This document shows, in pieces, positions 25,146-33,732 of a stretch of 64,000 nucleotides of DNA; position 1 is the first letter of the stretch; every line of letters begins with the position of its first letter. The position numbers and the translations under genes are program-made. The stretch comes from a virus. Under the pieces are notes generated by a model that searched no databases, was not told the DNA's origin, and saw only the letters and a program-made list of their open reading frames with translations. The stretch lies in IMG/VR virus record IMGVR_UViG_3300021579_000001, positions 27,323 to 91,322 of that record; one strand, 5' to 3'.

Positions 25146-27586
25146 TACAAACTCCTCATATTAGTTTTAAACTCATCTTCATCTAAGTACTCTTTGATTA
25201 TTTTTGCCAGCCGTCTAGCTTCAAGCTCCGAAGCTGAGGCTACAGACACATTGATGGTAACGTTATTCTTGTCTTTTCCTACAGATAGCCCTGGACCACC
25301 TTGATAGCTGTTTGACGCACCAGTATATGAGCTATTTGAGGCTGAAGTTGCAGAGAGCTTATTTCCTCCAGCCATTCCTATAACTCCAGTAGAATTTTGC
25401 CCAATCATTGCCCCCATGTAAGATTCTGGGATTTTAGTTCCTGAGTTTCCTGAACCAGCATCGAACCCCAGAGCCCCAGCACTACCCGCGCTACCCCCAG
25501 AGCTTCCACCATCACTGTTAGACGCGGTGCTGTTGGCGTTTCCTGCGACAACTGCAATGTTGCCCTTCATACCCAAAGACGCAGGGTTTACTTTGTTACC
25601 GTTCTGTCTTGCTTCAAAGTGTAGGTGAGCACCAGTAACGTATCCTGTGTCTCCTGATAAACCAATTACTTCTCCCTGGACGACACTCATTCCTTTGCTT
25701 ACCATAGCTGAGCTCAAGTGAGCGTAAAGAGTAGAGATTCCACCTCCATGGTCAATAACAATGTAGTTTCCGTAAGAACGGGAGCCTGAACCTGAGCCAG
25801 ACTCACTAATTGTTCCACTGGCAGCAGCTTGAACTTTAGTTCCTTTAGGAACACCATAGTCGATAGCTTTGTGTGCTTCTCCGCCCCACAAAGCTGTTCC
25901 ATGGATGTCAGTAGTTTGCCCATATTTAGTAGTAATAGGCCCATTGACTGGAGCAACCAAAGTTACTTTAGTGTTGGTAGCGGATGAGCCCCCTAGTCCA
26001 TTAAGGTTAGTGTCTCCACCAGAAAAGAACCCACCGATAGCGTCCCCTGCCATGCCGCCTAGCCAACTACCCAGCATACCTCCAGCTACGGTTCCAATAC
26101 CTGGTAAAAGTGCACTTCCCACGGCACCAAGGGCAAGACCACCTGCAGTTGCACCTATTGCGCCACCCATGTCCTTAGTGAACTGCTTACTTCCCCATCC
26201 CTGTCCGCTCAATGCATCCGCGCCTAGAGTAACCCCGCTGGCAGCTAATCCGATTAGAGGACCAGCACCTTTTAGAAACTTAGCTCCTCTGGCAAGTTTT
26301 GAAGCAGTTTTTGCGTTTACACCAAGTTTTCTTAAAAAGTTGTAATTTTGAGAGCCAACACTCTTTGGCGTTTCTAACAACCCAAGCTTTGTGAGCAGTT
26401 TTTTACCACCAAGGTAAGTAGCGGCAGCCCCACCAGCAGCAAGCAACCCACTTAGACCACCCGCTGCTCCAGCAGTTGTTCCTGCGACTGCAGGGTCTTT
26501 AGAGGCTAAGTTGATACCTGCGTTAGCCTGTGCCATAGCATTACCTGCTGGAGTTTTTAGGAAGTTGTTCATAGCGGTCTCAAACTGCTTGATAACCCCA
26601 ACGGCCTTGTTCATACCGTCTACGTATGCTTGGGTAGCTGTAATCATCGGCTGGGTTTGAGCAGTAAGCGCGTCCATCTGAGGCTGTTGAGTGTTGCCTC
26701 CGCTGTTTTTAGCTAGTTCAGCACCGTAGGTTTTACTGTTCCAGAATTTTCCTTGAGATGCGTCCAGCATGTACTGGCGCAGCATGCTTCTTTGCGTAGG
26801 GTCTTGCACAATGCTGTTGATGTTAGCGGTCATCATACCGCCAGGGCCTAAAGAGGTTTGCAGTTGCTTATAGCTCATTCGCCCACCACCAGTCAGGCGC
26901 TGGTTCAACATAGCTAGAAGTTGCACAGGACTTGCAGATTGTCCTTGAGGCCCAGTAGTCATAACCCCTGCTTGTTGCATAAGGTTCATTGAGGTACTAC
27001 CAGAGTAGAACCCACCGATTGCTTGAGCAGCAACATCGTTCGAGATGTTCATATATTTAGCTGCGCCACCAATAGCGCGGGTAATGTTGTTGTACTGACC
27101 CGCACCGCCTGCTAGCCCACTTTTTCCAAAGTAGATTCCTTGAGCAGCTAAGCTTTGAGCAACAACCCCTGGAGCACCAACAATGTTGGCACCACCGTTC
27201 AGCGTGCTGAATGTTCCCTGTAGAACTTTGTTAAAGTTTGTCCTGCCCGACATAACGGCAGCGTTGTAGCCACCCATAGCCATGCCCATGGTTGCATCCA
27301 CGTTAGGCATAGCCATCATGGCACCGCCAGCGACTCCTAACGCGGCCTTACCGACACCTCCAATAACAGAGGCGATTGCAGAAATTTTTCCGAATGAACC
27401 TCCAAGGATGTTTGAGCCAGCATTTCCTAGGCCCAGTTGCCCTTGACCACCAACGTTAGCTAGCCCACCACCAAGACCACCAAGTTTTTTAGAAACAGAG
27501 TCGATAACGGAGCCGAGGGCTTCCATCTCTTTTTTGACTTGCCCAACATCTGCTGCAAGACCTTTAGAGTCAAATCCATCACTCAT
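25145..27586 (-). CDS. Tape measure protein with M23 peptidase domain
   Basis: An 813-aa protein. The N-terminal two thirds are Ala/Gly-rich with hydrophobic helices (for example TAGAAGGLSGLLAAGGAAATYL and GMLGSWLGGMAGDAIGGFF), as in tape measures. From about residue 545 there is an M23/LytM domain with HKAIDYG (zinc His and Asp) near 570, and HLHFE (HxH) near 655, so it should cleave peptidoglycan cross-bridges during DNA injection. A Ser/Gly linker and a short C-terminal helix (ASELEARRLAKIIKEYL) follow. Confidence 0.88.
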   Translation of the reverse strand: MSDGFDSKGLAADVGQVKKEMEALGSVIDSVSKKLGGLGGGLANVGGQGQLGLGNAGSNILGGSFGKISAIASVIGGVGKAALGVAGGAMMAMPNVDATMGMAMGGYNAAVMSGRTNFNKVLQGTFSTLNGGANIVGAPGVVAQSLAAQGIYFGKSGLAGGAGQYNNITRAIGGAAKYMNISNDVAAQAIGGFYSGSTSMNLMQQAGVMTTGPQGQSASPVQLLAMLNQRLTGGGRMSYKQLQTSLGPGGMMTANINSIVQDPTQRSMLRQYMLDASQGKFWNSKTYGAELAKNSGGNTQQPQMDALTAQTQPMITATQAYVDGMNKAVGVIKQFETAMNNFLKTPAGNAMAQANAGINLASKDPAVAGTTAGAAGGLSGLLAAGGAAATYLGGKKLLTKLGLLETPKSVGSQNYNFLRKLGVNAKTASKLARGAKFLKGAGPLIGLAASGVTLGADALSGQGWGSKQFTKDMGGAIGATAGGLALGAVGSALLPGIGTVAGGMLGSWLGGMAGDAIGGFFSGGDTNLNGLGGSSATNTKVTLVAPVNGPITTKYGQTTDIHGTALWGGEAHKAIDYGVPKGTKVQAAASGTISESGSGSGSRSYGNYIVIDHGGGISTLYAHLSSAMVSKGMSVVQGEVIGLSGDTGYVTGAHLHFEARQNGNKVNPASLGMKGNIAVVAGNANSTASNSDGGSSGGSAGSAGALGFDAGSGNSGTKIPESYMGAMIGQNSTGVIGMAGGNKLSATSASNSSYTGASNSYQGGPGLSVGKDKNNVTINVSVASASELEARRLAKIIKEYLDEDEFKTNMRSL

Positions 27587-27764
27587 TGGCGTTCTTTCTT
27601 AAAGTAGTCTGGTATTCTCTTGAAAGTTCAAACCAGTTGTTGCGTTCTTTGAAGCTTAGTTTTTTGATTTCTTTCAAAGACCACCCAGGGGAAATCTTAG
27701 ATAAAATCATCCAGGAAGAAATAAGCTCTTCATAATCGATACTAGAATCGAAACAAAGCGCCAA
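27579..27764 (-). CDS. Tail assembly chaperone, second part (probably made by frameshift)
   Basis: The 61-codon frame overlaps the preceding chaperone end by 23 nt and the tape measure start by 8 nt. The only upstream start is TTG 27764 without ribosome-binding site; the first ATG (27710) also lacks one. This argues for access by a +1 (or -2) shift from the upstream gene, giving a longer fusion as in G/GT chaperones. The product is helical and Trp-containing (SISPGWSLKEIKKL-like order: KISPGWSLKEIKKLS). Location between tube and tape measure is exactly the chaperone locus. Confidence 0.65.
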   Translation of the reverse strand: MALCFDSSIDYEELISSWMILSKISPGWSLKEIKKLSFKERNNWFELSREYQTTLRKNANE

Positions 27765-28551
27765 TGCTGACTGGTACTACAAGCTCACCACCACAGTCGG
27801 GGCATTCCATAGTAATGTCCTTGAACTTTGGTCCAGGCGAGCGGTTACTGATTTCTTCAACGAGTTTGTCACGGTCTGCCATACCAAGGTTCTGAACCTG
27901 AGCACGAGATACCACTCGCTGACCATCAATTGTTAGTACGGTCTGTTCCAACAAAATGCTGACCTTCTCTGAGATAGTCCCAGTGCTTTCAACAATTTTT
28001 GCTTCGGTAACTCCTGTAGGGAGAGTGACCAAGAACGTTTTACTACGACCAACTACCTCAAAGGTCCTATCTTCGACAGGGTCAATTAGAGGTTTAGTCT
28101 CAATGTCTTTCAACAAATCTAGTTCGACCTCTTCTGTGTTTCCGCAGTTACAGAAGCCCAGAAGTTTAGCTGTATCCCCGTATGTTGCGCGGTAGATGCC
28201 CAGCATCAGTGCATCTCGGTCACCTAGGAGAAGGTTGCCTAGAGCTTCGGAAGTTGCAGATGTTTCTCCCAAAGAAACTACTCCACGCTGTAGAACAGCT
28301 GAGTAGATTTTGTTTTGGTTGGTAGTTTTTGCGATAAACTCTTCATCTTTTCCAGTTAGTTCTCGAACTTCAGCTGTTTGAGTGAGCTCCCCAGAGAACG
28401 TTACAAGTCCTCCAGGGAGTTCAACTTCAATGTTTGTAGGTACGGTGAGTTTGGCTGGCTCGATAACTATCTCTGGCTCTTTCAGAGCTTTGTCGATTAG
28501 CTGTTTAGCCAATTCTGGGTTTTGTGCTGCATTAATTACTTGTTCAGTCAT
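27742..28551 (-). CDS. Tail assembly chaperone-like protein with zinc knuckles (gp26-like)
   Basis: A 269-aa protein. An N-terminal beta region (IEVELPGGLVTFSGELTQT...) precedes a helical part, then CNCGN (about 133) and CPDCGGE (near the end), a likely zinc ribbon. The arrangement resembles T4-like gp26-type proteins and the main tail assembly chaperones located just before the tape measure. It would bind the tape measure during tail polymerisation. The end overlaps an alternative frame with TTT-C and a small inverted repeat. Confidence 0.7.
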   Translation of the reverse strand: MTEQVINAAQNPELAKQLIDKALKEPEIVIEPAKLTVPTNIEVELPGGLVTFSGELTQTAEVRELTGKDEEFIAKTTNQNKIYSAVLQRGVVSLGETSATSEALGNLLLGDRDALMLGIYRATYGDTAKLLGFCNCGNTEEVELDLLKDIETKPLIDPVEDRTFEVVGRSKTFLVTLPTGVTEAKIVESTGTISEKVSILLEQTVLTIDGQRVVSRAQVQNLGMADRDKLVEEISNRSPGPKFKDITMECPDCGGELVVPVSIGALFRF

Positions 28552-28577
28552 ATTGTGCTCCTTATGTTAGAAATTGT

Positions 28578-29189
28578 TTAGATGATGCTGTCTGCCGCGG
28601 TGGCTAGGTCTTTAGCTACAGTCATTTCAAAACCTTCGTGTACAAGGCTAATCTGTTCTACGAGAATAGCGTTGTCACCTGCGTTTAGGTCTGAGTAAGC
28701 AATCGAGCTAATCCATGCGTTATAGACACGGAAGCGCTGTACTACAAAGTCGTCCTGTGTAGTTGCGGTACTAGAAACCGATAGCGCGTTACCAGCAACT
28801 GGATGAGCTAATACTTGAATTTCCAAGTCACAGCGAAAGTTAGTAGCAGTTGTGCTCGCAGCGCTTCCCTGTACTGTTTGAAACAACATTTTCATCCAGT
28901 TCCAGTTTTGGCTAGTGCCTAGCATCATTCCTCTCGAAAGAGTAATAGGTGCAAATGAAGTCTGACCAGGAATCTGGTGGACAGTGGTGTTATAGCTACC
29001 TTCACGATAAGGAATTGAGTCGGTAGTGGTGGCAAGACCAGAAACCGAAGTAAACCCAAAAGGAATAGTTGCCAAGGCGTTTACTGCAGTTGAGCCTGTG
29101 GCATCTAATGGCTTGAAGTTAACCAGATAACGGAAGTTTCTTATCGGGTCGGTAGCTAGCGTTGAACGGTTATTGATAATAGTTGGCAT
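28578..29189 (-). CDS. Tail tube protein (gp19-like)
   Basis: A 203-aa protein beginning with a conserved tube pattern: DPIRNFRYLVNF, GFTSVSGLATTTDSIPYREG, and ITLSRGMMLGTSQNWNWMKML. These are typical of T4 gp19/phage tail tube proteins whose hexamer rings form the inner tube. Gene order after the sheath confirms it. Confidence 0.9.
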   Translation of the reverse strand: MPTIINNRSTLATDPIRNFRYLVNFKPLDATGSTAVNALATIPFGFTSVSGLATTTDSIPYREGSYNTTVHQIPGQTSFAPITLSRGMMLGTSQNWNWMKMLFQTVQGSAASTTATNFRCDLEIQVLAHPVAGNALSVSSTATTQDDFVVQRFRVYNAWISSIAYSDLNAGDNAILVEQISLVHEGFEMTVAKDLATAADSII

Positions 29190-29208
29190 TTAGTTTTATC
29201 TCCTATGC

Positions 29209-30831
29209 TTACTGTCCAGAAATCTGGTTTAGGGTAATGACTACAAACTCAGATGGGTACTGTAGGGCCACTCCAACTTCAATGTTTACCACACCAGTGG
29301 CAACCGAAGCAGGAGGGTTGTTTTGGGCGTCTACTTTAACGTAGAACGACTGCTTAGGGGTAGCTCCAGCTAGACCACCTTGGTTACGGTATTCGTTCAG
29401 GAATACTGTAAGAACAGTTTCAACCTGCGACCACAACTTGTAGTCGTTGTTCTGGAACACTGCAAATGAAGTCAAGTCACGCATACGCTTCTTGATGTGG
29501 ATTAGAGAACGACGCATGTTCACGTAGCGGTTTGCAGTTCCATCCTGCTTCAAAGTACGAGCACCCATAACTACGATTCCAGCACCTGGCAGGTTTCGGA
29601 TAGCGTTGATTGAGGTACCAATAGTTGCTCCTGAGATACCGTTGTTTAGAACGTCAAGGTCACCAGTAGTGAAAGCACGCTCAAGAGCAACCGCTCCAGC
29701 AAGAGTGGTGGTAGAACCAGCAGGAGCCTTGAAGACACCTTTAGCAGTGTCGGTGTAGATGTACCGACCCGCAACTGCAGCAGCAGGACCAACCTTGCGC
29801 AAAACTCCACGGGTAGAGTTTAGAGGGTCACTGATGTAGTAGTTCGGGTAGTACACTGCAGCCTGGCTAGTAACAATGCCTGACGTGAAGTTACCGCTTG
29901 CAGAAGTAGGGTACTGGATAGCCTGAAGTGGGGTGTAGTTAGGAGGAGTATCCAAAACTGCAAATCCGTCTCCTGAAGCAGCCCAAGCAGCCAGCTGGTT
30001 CTGCACAGTGGTCAAATCGCTAACGGCGTTAGCTGCAAGGTATGACCCGTTGCCTGCGTTAGCTGCTACAAAGTAAGCGTAAAGCTCAGGTGCAAAAATA
30101 ACTAGAGGTCGGTTTAGAGTGTCGAATTCTGAGGTGCCGTCTGTGAGTACTGCGTTTGCAAAGTTAGTTGCAGTAACTGCGCTACCGTCTGCACCACTAC
30201 TCAAAGGCAACACGTGAGTGGCATCCTGAACTGCAGGTGTACCTGTAGTTAGTGAAATCGCTCCTGTTGAAGGGTTAATGAAAGTGATGTAGTTTGATAG
30301 GCTGTTGATGACTGAGACCACGTAGTTAGGGTCAGTGGCCGAGTTGAACACTAGGTTGTCCCAAGATTCAACTAGAAGGTCATTGGTAGAGTCTGATGCA
30401 GTGACAGTCGTTGAAACTTCCTGGTAAACACTTAGATTGTAAGTACCTCCAGCAAGCGAGTAAATACGTACTCGTAAGTTGTTGCCTGCTGAACCAACGT
30501 TTTTAGCGTACACGGTGCCTAGGCTACCGCTGGCATTGTTAGGGATGGTGGCGCTAGCGTTTGCTGCACCAGAGCCAACTACACGCTTGATGTAGAGTTC
30601 GCCACCGCTGTTAGCAAAGAACTGGCTAACGCCAAAAGTTGCAGGGTAGCTTGCGTTGTAAGTTCCAAACAGTTTAACAAAGTCGTACCATGATGCGACT
30701 CTAGTTACAGTAGTTGGTCCTTGTGCGAAAGCGCCAATTACTGCGCCAGCTGCTGCTGCAGAACCTGTCGTAGTGATTGGTGCTGGAAGGAGAGCCTCAT
30801 TAACGTAGACTCCAGGACGACCATAGGTCAT
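29209..30831 (-). CDS. Contractile tail sheath protein
   Basis: A 540-aa protein. It starts MTYGRPGVYVNEALLP, the classic sheath N-terminus, then AVIGAFAQGPTTV and LFGTY...FGVSQFFANSGGELYIKRVV. The C-terminal domain shows GIVVMGARTLKQDG, RYVNMRRSLIHIKKRM, and WSQVETVLTVFLNEY, all conserved in T4 gp18-like sheaths. Its presence makes this a contractile-tailed phage. Confidence 0.95.
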   Translation of the reverse strand: MTYGRPGVYVNEALLPAPITTTGSAAAAGAVIGAFAQGPTTVTRVASWYDFVKLFGTYNASYPATFGVSQFFANSGGELYIKRVVGSGAANASATIPNNASGSLGTVYAKNVGSAGNNLRVRIYSLAGGTYNLSVYQEVSTTVTASDSTNDLLVESWDNLVFNSATDPNYVVSVINSLSNYITFINPSTGAISLTTGTPAVQDATHVLPLSSGADGSAVTATNFANAVLTDGTSEFDTLNRPLVIFAPELYAYFVAANAGNGSYLAANAVSDLTTVQNQLAAWAASGDGFAVLDTPPNYTPLQAIQYPTSASGNFTSGIVTSQAAVYYPNYYISDPLNSTRGVLRKVGPAAAVAGRYIYTDTAKGVFKAPAGSTTTLAGAVALERAFTTGDLDVLNNGISGATIGTSINAIRNLPGAGIVVMGARTLKQDGTANRYVNMRRSLIHIKKRMRDLTSFAVFQNNDYKLWSQVETVLTVFLNEYRNQGGLAGATPKQSFYVKVDAQNNPPASVATGVVNIEVGVALQYPSEFVVITLNQISGQ

Positions 30832-30849
30832 TTTATCTCCTTAGATGGT

Positions 30850-31467
30850 TTATTGGACGTAGACCGTGTTTTGTGCTGGGTTGTATTCCGTAGTTAGAGT
30901 TTGAGATACAGAGAGTACCTTGTAGAGTTCAGTTAGTGAGGTTTGTACTATTTCGCTAGCAACACGTACTGTTAGCACGTTGGTAAATAGTCGCTTAGCT
31001 TGTTCTGAGCCGTTGTCTCTCTTGGAAATGCCCAATAGTTCTAGACGGCGCAAAGTGCCGTCGTCCAAACTCAACTGGCCAAATCTAAAAGGCAATCTTT
31101 CAGAAAGAATGGTTGATAGTAACTGACGGTCGTGCCTAGGGTGTCGGCAGTAGGTCGTTATCTGGTAATCAATGTTTACAGGGATAGGCAAATCAATTTC
31201 CCAGCCTTTGTTGGGCGCTAGGTTAGTTGGTGCCAAATACTCTGGTGAAACTTTGCCGCGCATTTCTCGCTCAGAATCACGCACAATATCAATCATGTCA
31301 ATCGTGATGTAGGGGTAGCGTTGTTCACGGAGTTCTTGGTCAGGCTGTCCAAACCACACACCGACCTGACGAGCAGCAGCAACGGTGCCGTCAGCTTTTT
31401 GGTCAGTAACCGTCATACCGTCTAGCCATGACCTAAGCGCGTTGTCTTCAGAGAGTAAGAAAGTCAT
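30850..31467 (-). CDS. Tail terminator/completion-like protein
   Basis: A 205-aa protein just upstream of the sheath. It holds strands YPYITIDMIDI and LPIPVNIDYQITTYC, with a helix before RLPFRFGQLSL, the alpha/beta order of tail terminator (gp15/gpU) proteins. It likely caps the tail tube and joins it to the neck. Assignment is from position and fold order, not a diagnostic motif. Overlaps its neighbour by ATGA. Confidence 0.6.
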   Translation of the reverse strand: MTFLLSEDNALRSWLDGMTVTDQKADGTVAAARQVGVWFGQPDQELREQRYPYITIDMIDIVRDSEREMRGKVSPEYLAPTNLAPNKGWEIDLPIPVNIDYQITTYCRHPRHDRQLLSTILSERLPFRFGQLSLDDGTLRRLELLGISKRDNGSEQAKRLFTNVLTVRVASEIVQTSLTELYKVLSVSQTLTTEYNPAQNTVYVQ

Positions 31468-31778
31468 TTTGTACCTCTGTAATGTTGGTCTAGATTTCCA
31501 GCAATAGCTGCCTGAATCTCTGCTTTTCTGTTACTAAACTTTCTAATAACTGCAGTAGGGCGCTGAGTCTCACTCCCGTACTCATGGACAAATGCACGGT
31601 CCTGGTAGTCAGGGTGGACATGGACGTTAAAACTGTTATTAGAGTGCTCAACGGTAAGGTGTGCTACGACGTCTTTATCCCAGCCATGCGCAAGGGCTGA
31701 TTGACGGAGCTTATCAGTTAGATTGCCCGCAGCATCATCAGAGAATTTTTTAAGTGCCTGTTTTACTCTTGAAATCAT
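31464..31778 (-). CDS. HK97 gp10-like neck/tail completion protein
   Basis: A 104-aa protein. Helix (VKQALKKFSDDAAGNLTDKL) then a beta region and FVHEYGSETQRPTAVIRKF, which resembles the EFG-x-xx-RP-P-xlR ending of HK97 gp10 family head-tail completion proteins. Overlaps with neighbours by 4 nt on both sides. Moderately sure of family, confident it is a gene. Confidence 0.65.
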   Translation of the reverse strand: MISRVKQALKKFSDDAAGNLTDKLRQSALAHGWDKDVVAHLTVEHSNNSFNVHVHPDYQDRAFVHEYGSETQRPTAVIRKFSNRKAEIQAAIAGNLDQHYRGTK

Positions 31779-31957
31779 TTATCTTTAGGCTTACGTTGAG
31801 CGGCTCTACCACCAACGTAACCAGCAATGATTGCATACAGAATTCCAGTTCCATTACGAGCTGGAGCTCCACCAAGTCCTCTGAGAAATTCTTCTTTCTC
31901 AGCAGGAGTTGAGAGTTCAGTCATCTTTTCCCACCAAGGTTTTGGGTAAGATGTCAT
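31775..31957 (-). CDS. Small protein with possible membrane segment
   Basis: A 60-aa protein. It has WWEKMTELSTPAEKEEFLRGLGG followed by a hydrophobic stretch GILYAIIAGYVGG and a basic end. It may have one transmembrane helix. AAAAGG ribosome-binding site. Sits between connector and tail completion genes; function unknown. Confidence 0.55.
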   Translation of the reverse strand: MTSYPKPWWEKMTELSTPAEKEEFLRGLGGAPARNGTGILYAIIAGYVGGRAAQRKPKDK

Positions 31958-31990
31958 GGCAAAAATCCTTTTCAGGTGCAGGCTACGTTA

Positions 31991-32022
31991 GTAGGTAGCT
32001 ATTCGCACGAATAGCTACCTAC
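31991..32022 (-). terminator. Long perfect hairpin without U-tract
   Basis: Two 15-bp arms (31991-32005 and 32008-32022) with a 2-nt spacer are exactly complementary. On the minus strand no U-tract follows (TAACGTAG). It could be a U-less actinobacterial terminator, a processing site, or a cruciform-forming element. Confidence 0.5.
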
Positions 32023-32038
32023 TAAGGATAAAAGAAAA

Positions 32039-32055
32039 GCCCACCAATGGTGAGC
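32039..32055 (-). terminator. Intrinsic terminator after the lysine-rich gene cluster
   Basis: On the minus strand GCTCACCA-T-TGGTGGGC (one G-U pair) is followed by TTTTCTTTT, a good U-tract. It lies 20 bp after the stop of the 49-aa Lys-rich gene. Confidence 0.7.
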
Positions 32056-32075
32056 TAAACTTTGTTTGTGTTGGG

Positions 32076-32225
32076 CTATTTCTTTTTAGGAGCAGGTTTC
32101 TTAGCTGCAGGCTTCTTGCCCTTGCCTTTGTCGTCTGAGTCCTTGCCATTTTTGCCCTTGTCATCGGCATCCTTGCCCTTGCCCTTAAGGAGCCATGGTG
32201 GAAGTTGCTTTTTTGCTGCGGCCAT
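32076..32225 (-). CDS. Tiny lysine-rich protein (49 aa)
   Basis: A 49-aa frame from ATG 32225, overlapping the upstream stop as TAATG. The sequence is Lys/Gly/Asp repeats (KGKGKDADDKGK, GKDSDDKGKGKK) ending in an alanine-proline-lysine histone-like tail (KKPAAKKPAPKKK). Likely disordered and nucleic-acid binding. Followed by a terminator, so it is the last gene of its block. Confidence 0.7.
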   Translation of the reverse strand: MAAAKKQLPPWLLKGKGKDADDKGKNGKDSDDKGKGKKPAAKKPAPKKK

Positions 32226-32449
32226 TATTTGCTCTTTCTCTTAGATTTGATGCCTCGGATAATCTTGGCATCAATTTTCTTGTCTTCCTCCATAGTACTA
32301 GGCTTTTTCTTTTTGCCATGAGCTTTGTCCTTTTTCTCGAACTCAGCTTTTTCTTTTGGAGTCAACCCTTTGGTCATACGAGCGTCTTTAGTTTTGTCCT
32401 GTTTTTCAGTGTACTTACCGTGCTCGTCATCGTGGCGTTTTCTAGCCAT
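32225..32449 (-). CDS. Lysine-rich small protein (74 aa)
   Basis: A 74-aa very hydrophilic protein with a helical charged centre (TPKEKAEFEKKDKAHGKKKK) and basic ends (RKRHDDEH, SKRKSK). It ends by TAATG overlap with the 49-aa gene. Probably a DNA-associated or internal virion protein; unassigned. Confidence 0.65.
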   Translation of the reverse strand: MARKRHDDEHGKYTEKQDKTKDARMTKGLTPKEKAEFEKKDKAHGKKKKPSTMEEDKKIDAKIIRGIKSKRKSK

Positions 32450-32453
32450 GATG

Positions 32454-32765
32454 CTACTTCAAAATTCCAAGAACTGCAAGACTGCTAGTTCCACTTGAGA
32501 TAGCGTACAGCGGAGTACTAGGGAGAAGGCCATTAAGCTGGAGGGTTGCCCCCGCTACCAACTTGTACCCGTAAGAGGCTGAAGTGACGTTAGAGCCACC
32601 GATGTACACAGTCGCAGATGAGTCCACATTCTGAATTACAAGGTCAATAGTGTTCCAGTTGTAGTTATTGTTCTTAGTAAACTGATTCACGATAGTGGTA
32701 ATCGTGGTAAGTAGAACGGGAGTCGAGCTATTTAGGTTGCTCAAACCATGGCTAGTAGATGGCAT
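32454..32765 (-). CDS. Small beta-rich virion-like protein
   Basis: A 103-aa protein. Ser/Thr/Asn-rich with beta strands NTIDLVIQNVDSSATVYIGG, YKLVAGATLQL and LYAISSGTSSLAVLGIL. This layout is common among small phage decoration or fibre proteins (a single jelly-roll-like domain). Only 3 bp separate it from its upstream neighbour. Function unknown. Confidence 0.6.
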   Translation of the reverse strand: MPSTSHGLSNLNSSTPVLLTTITTIVNQFTKNNNYNWNTIDLVIQNVDSSATVYIGGSNVTSASYGYKLVAGATLQLNGLLPSTPLYAISSGTSSLAVLGILK

Positions 32766-32768
32766 TTT

Positions 32769-33005
32769 CTATTTCCCTTTCTGAGGGGTTGTTTTGGGCT
32801 TTTGAGTTTCTAATCGAGCGTGTGCAATCTTTGCGTTCAGGTCGACTTGGTCATGAAGGAGCTGTTTTAGCTGAGTAGTTTTAGTGGTTTTTGCTGCCAA
32901 TTTTTCTAGTCCTTTTCCTTGAGGCAGTAGGGCCAAATGGTTATCCCTATGGATAGCCTCAACCTGGCCTTTCCAACGGCTATTGCTGAGGTTTGGTCTA
33001 CGCAT
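32769..33005 (-). CDS. Basic small hypothetical protein (78 aa)
   Basis: A 78-aa protein, strongly basic with a helical middle (KLAAKTTKTTQLKQLLHD) and a tail rich in Lys/Pro/Thr. The start follows the upstream stop by 1 bp. Part of the Lys-rich cluster in the neck region. Function unknown. Confidence 0.6.
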   Translation of the reverse strand: MRRPNLSNSRWKGQVEAIHRDNHLALLPQGKGLEKLAAKTTKTTQLKQLLHDQVDLNAKIAHARLETQKPKTTPQKGK

Positions 33006-33006
33006 T

Positions 33007-33147
33007 TTACGCCTTTTTTACTTTCGGGCTTCTAGGGGCAACTTTACGCACAGTCTTAGTGGCATGCTTGCCCTTTCCAATAGACTTACTCTTACCCTCA
33101 CCATTAGCATCTGAGTGCTCTGGCTTCTTGCTAAACTTGATTGTCAT
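33007..33147 (-). CDS. Tiny lysine-rich protein (46 aa)
   Basis: A 46-aa frame starting ATG 33147 and overlapping the upstream HNH-like stop by 4 nt. Content is Lys/Ser/Gly with basic run KTVRKVAPRSPKVKK, reminiscent of histone tails. Too short for standard gene callers. Function unknown. Confidence 0.65.
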   Translation of the reverse strand: MTIKFSKKPEHSDANGEGKSKSIGKGKHATKTVRKVAPRSPKVKKA

Positions 33148-33440
33148 TTTTTTCCTGCTCTGTGCTTATTTTCTTTACCCACGTTTTTACCGTGCTTCAT
33201 AGGACGAAGGTTACTCTTAGAGTCATTCTTTTTGTTGTTATCTTTGTGGTCAACATCCACATCTTTTGGAAGTCTGCGACCAGTCTTAGTTTCGTAATCT
33301 TCACGAGCTTTATTCTTAGACTCAGTCTTCCACCCGTTTGCAGTTTTTACTTTCCAAACATAAATCTCACGGCCACCATTTTGCTCAGAGCCTTTATACG
33401 GACCGAACTTCTTTCTGGTTCCAACTCTAACTTCAGCCAT
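33144..33440 (-). CDS. HNH-like small endonuclease
   Basis: A 98-aa protein. Residues 57-79 read LPKDVDVDHKDNN...N...NL, the beta-beta-alpha pattern of HNH nucleases with Asp64-His65 and downstream Asn72, Asn77. The N-terminal half has basic strands (TRKKFGPYK, IYVWKVKTANGW). No zinc cysteines. It might be a homing or packaging-associated HNH enzyme, but the final catalytic His/Asn of the helix is not clear, so it could be degenerate. Confidence 0.6.
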   Translation of the reverse strand: MAEVRVGTRKKFGPYKGSEQNGGREIYVWKVKTANGWKTESKNKAREDYETKTGRRLPKDVDVDHKDNNKKNDSKSNLRPMKHGKNVGKENKHRAGKK

Positions 33441-33441
33441 G

Positions 33442-33732
33442 TTACCACTTCACCTTATTTGCCCAATAAGCGGCAGACATCTTACCCTTGGCAATGTTTT
33501 TAGCGTGACGAGCCTTAAACGACTCACGACGCTTGCGGTAAGCCTCAGATTCGCCCTCCTTCTTAGGAGAGCCCTTCACACCGTGCTGACCAAAGTGAAT
33601 AGTTTTAATTTGGTCGCCTTCTTTAGCCACCACCACGTGCGAGTGGCGTGGGTCGTTAGGAGTCGCTTTAGGCTTGTTGTACCCTGACACCCCAGCTCTA
33701 ACTAGTCTTGGGTCTTTCTTACTTTCTGCCAT
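33442..33732 (-). CDS. Conserved basic phage protein (RFGQxGVxG-type family)
   Basis: A 96-aa protein. Segments LVRAGVSGYNKPK, SHVVVAKEGDQIKTIHFGQHGVKG and SFKARHAKNIAKGKMSAAYWANKVKW belong to a small basic protein family common in phage structural regions. It is thought to be virion-associated, but no function is established as far as I know. It overlaps the next gene by 14 nt. Confidence 0.75.
   Translation of the reverse strand: MAESKKDPRLVRAGVSGYNKPKATPNDPRHSHVVVAKEGDQIKTIHFGQHGVKGSPKKEGESEAYRKRRESFKARHAKNIAKGKMSAAYWANKVKW

Noticed and set aside
25869-26345. 158-codon plus-strand frame opposite the tape measure
   Set aside because: Antisense to a Gly/Ala-rich gene, Pro-rich shadow composition, no ribosome-binding site.
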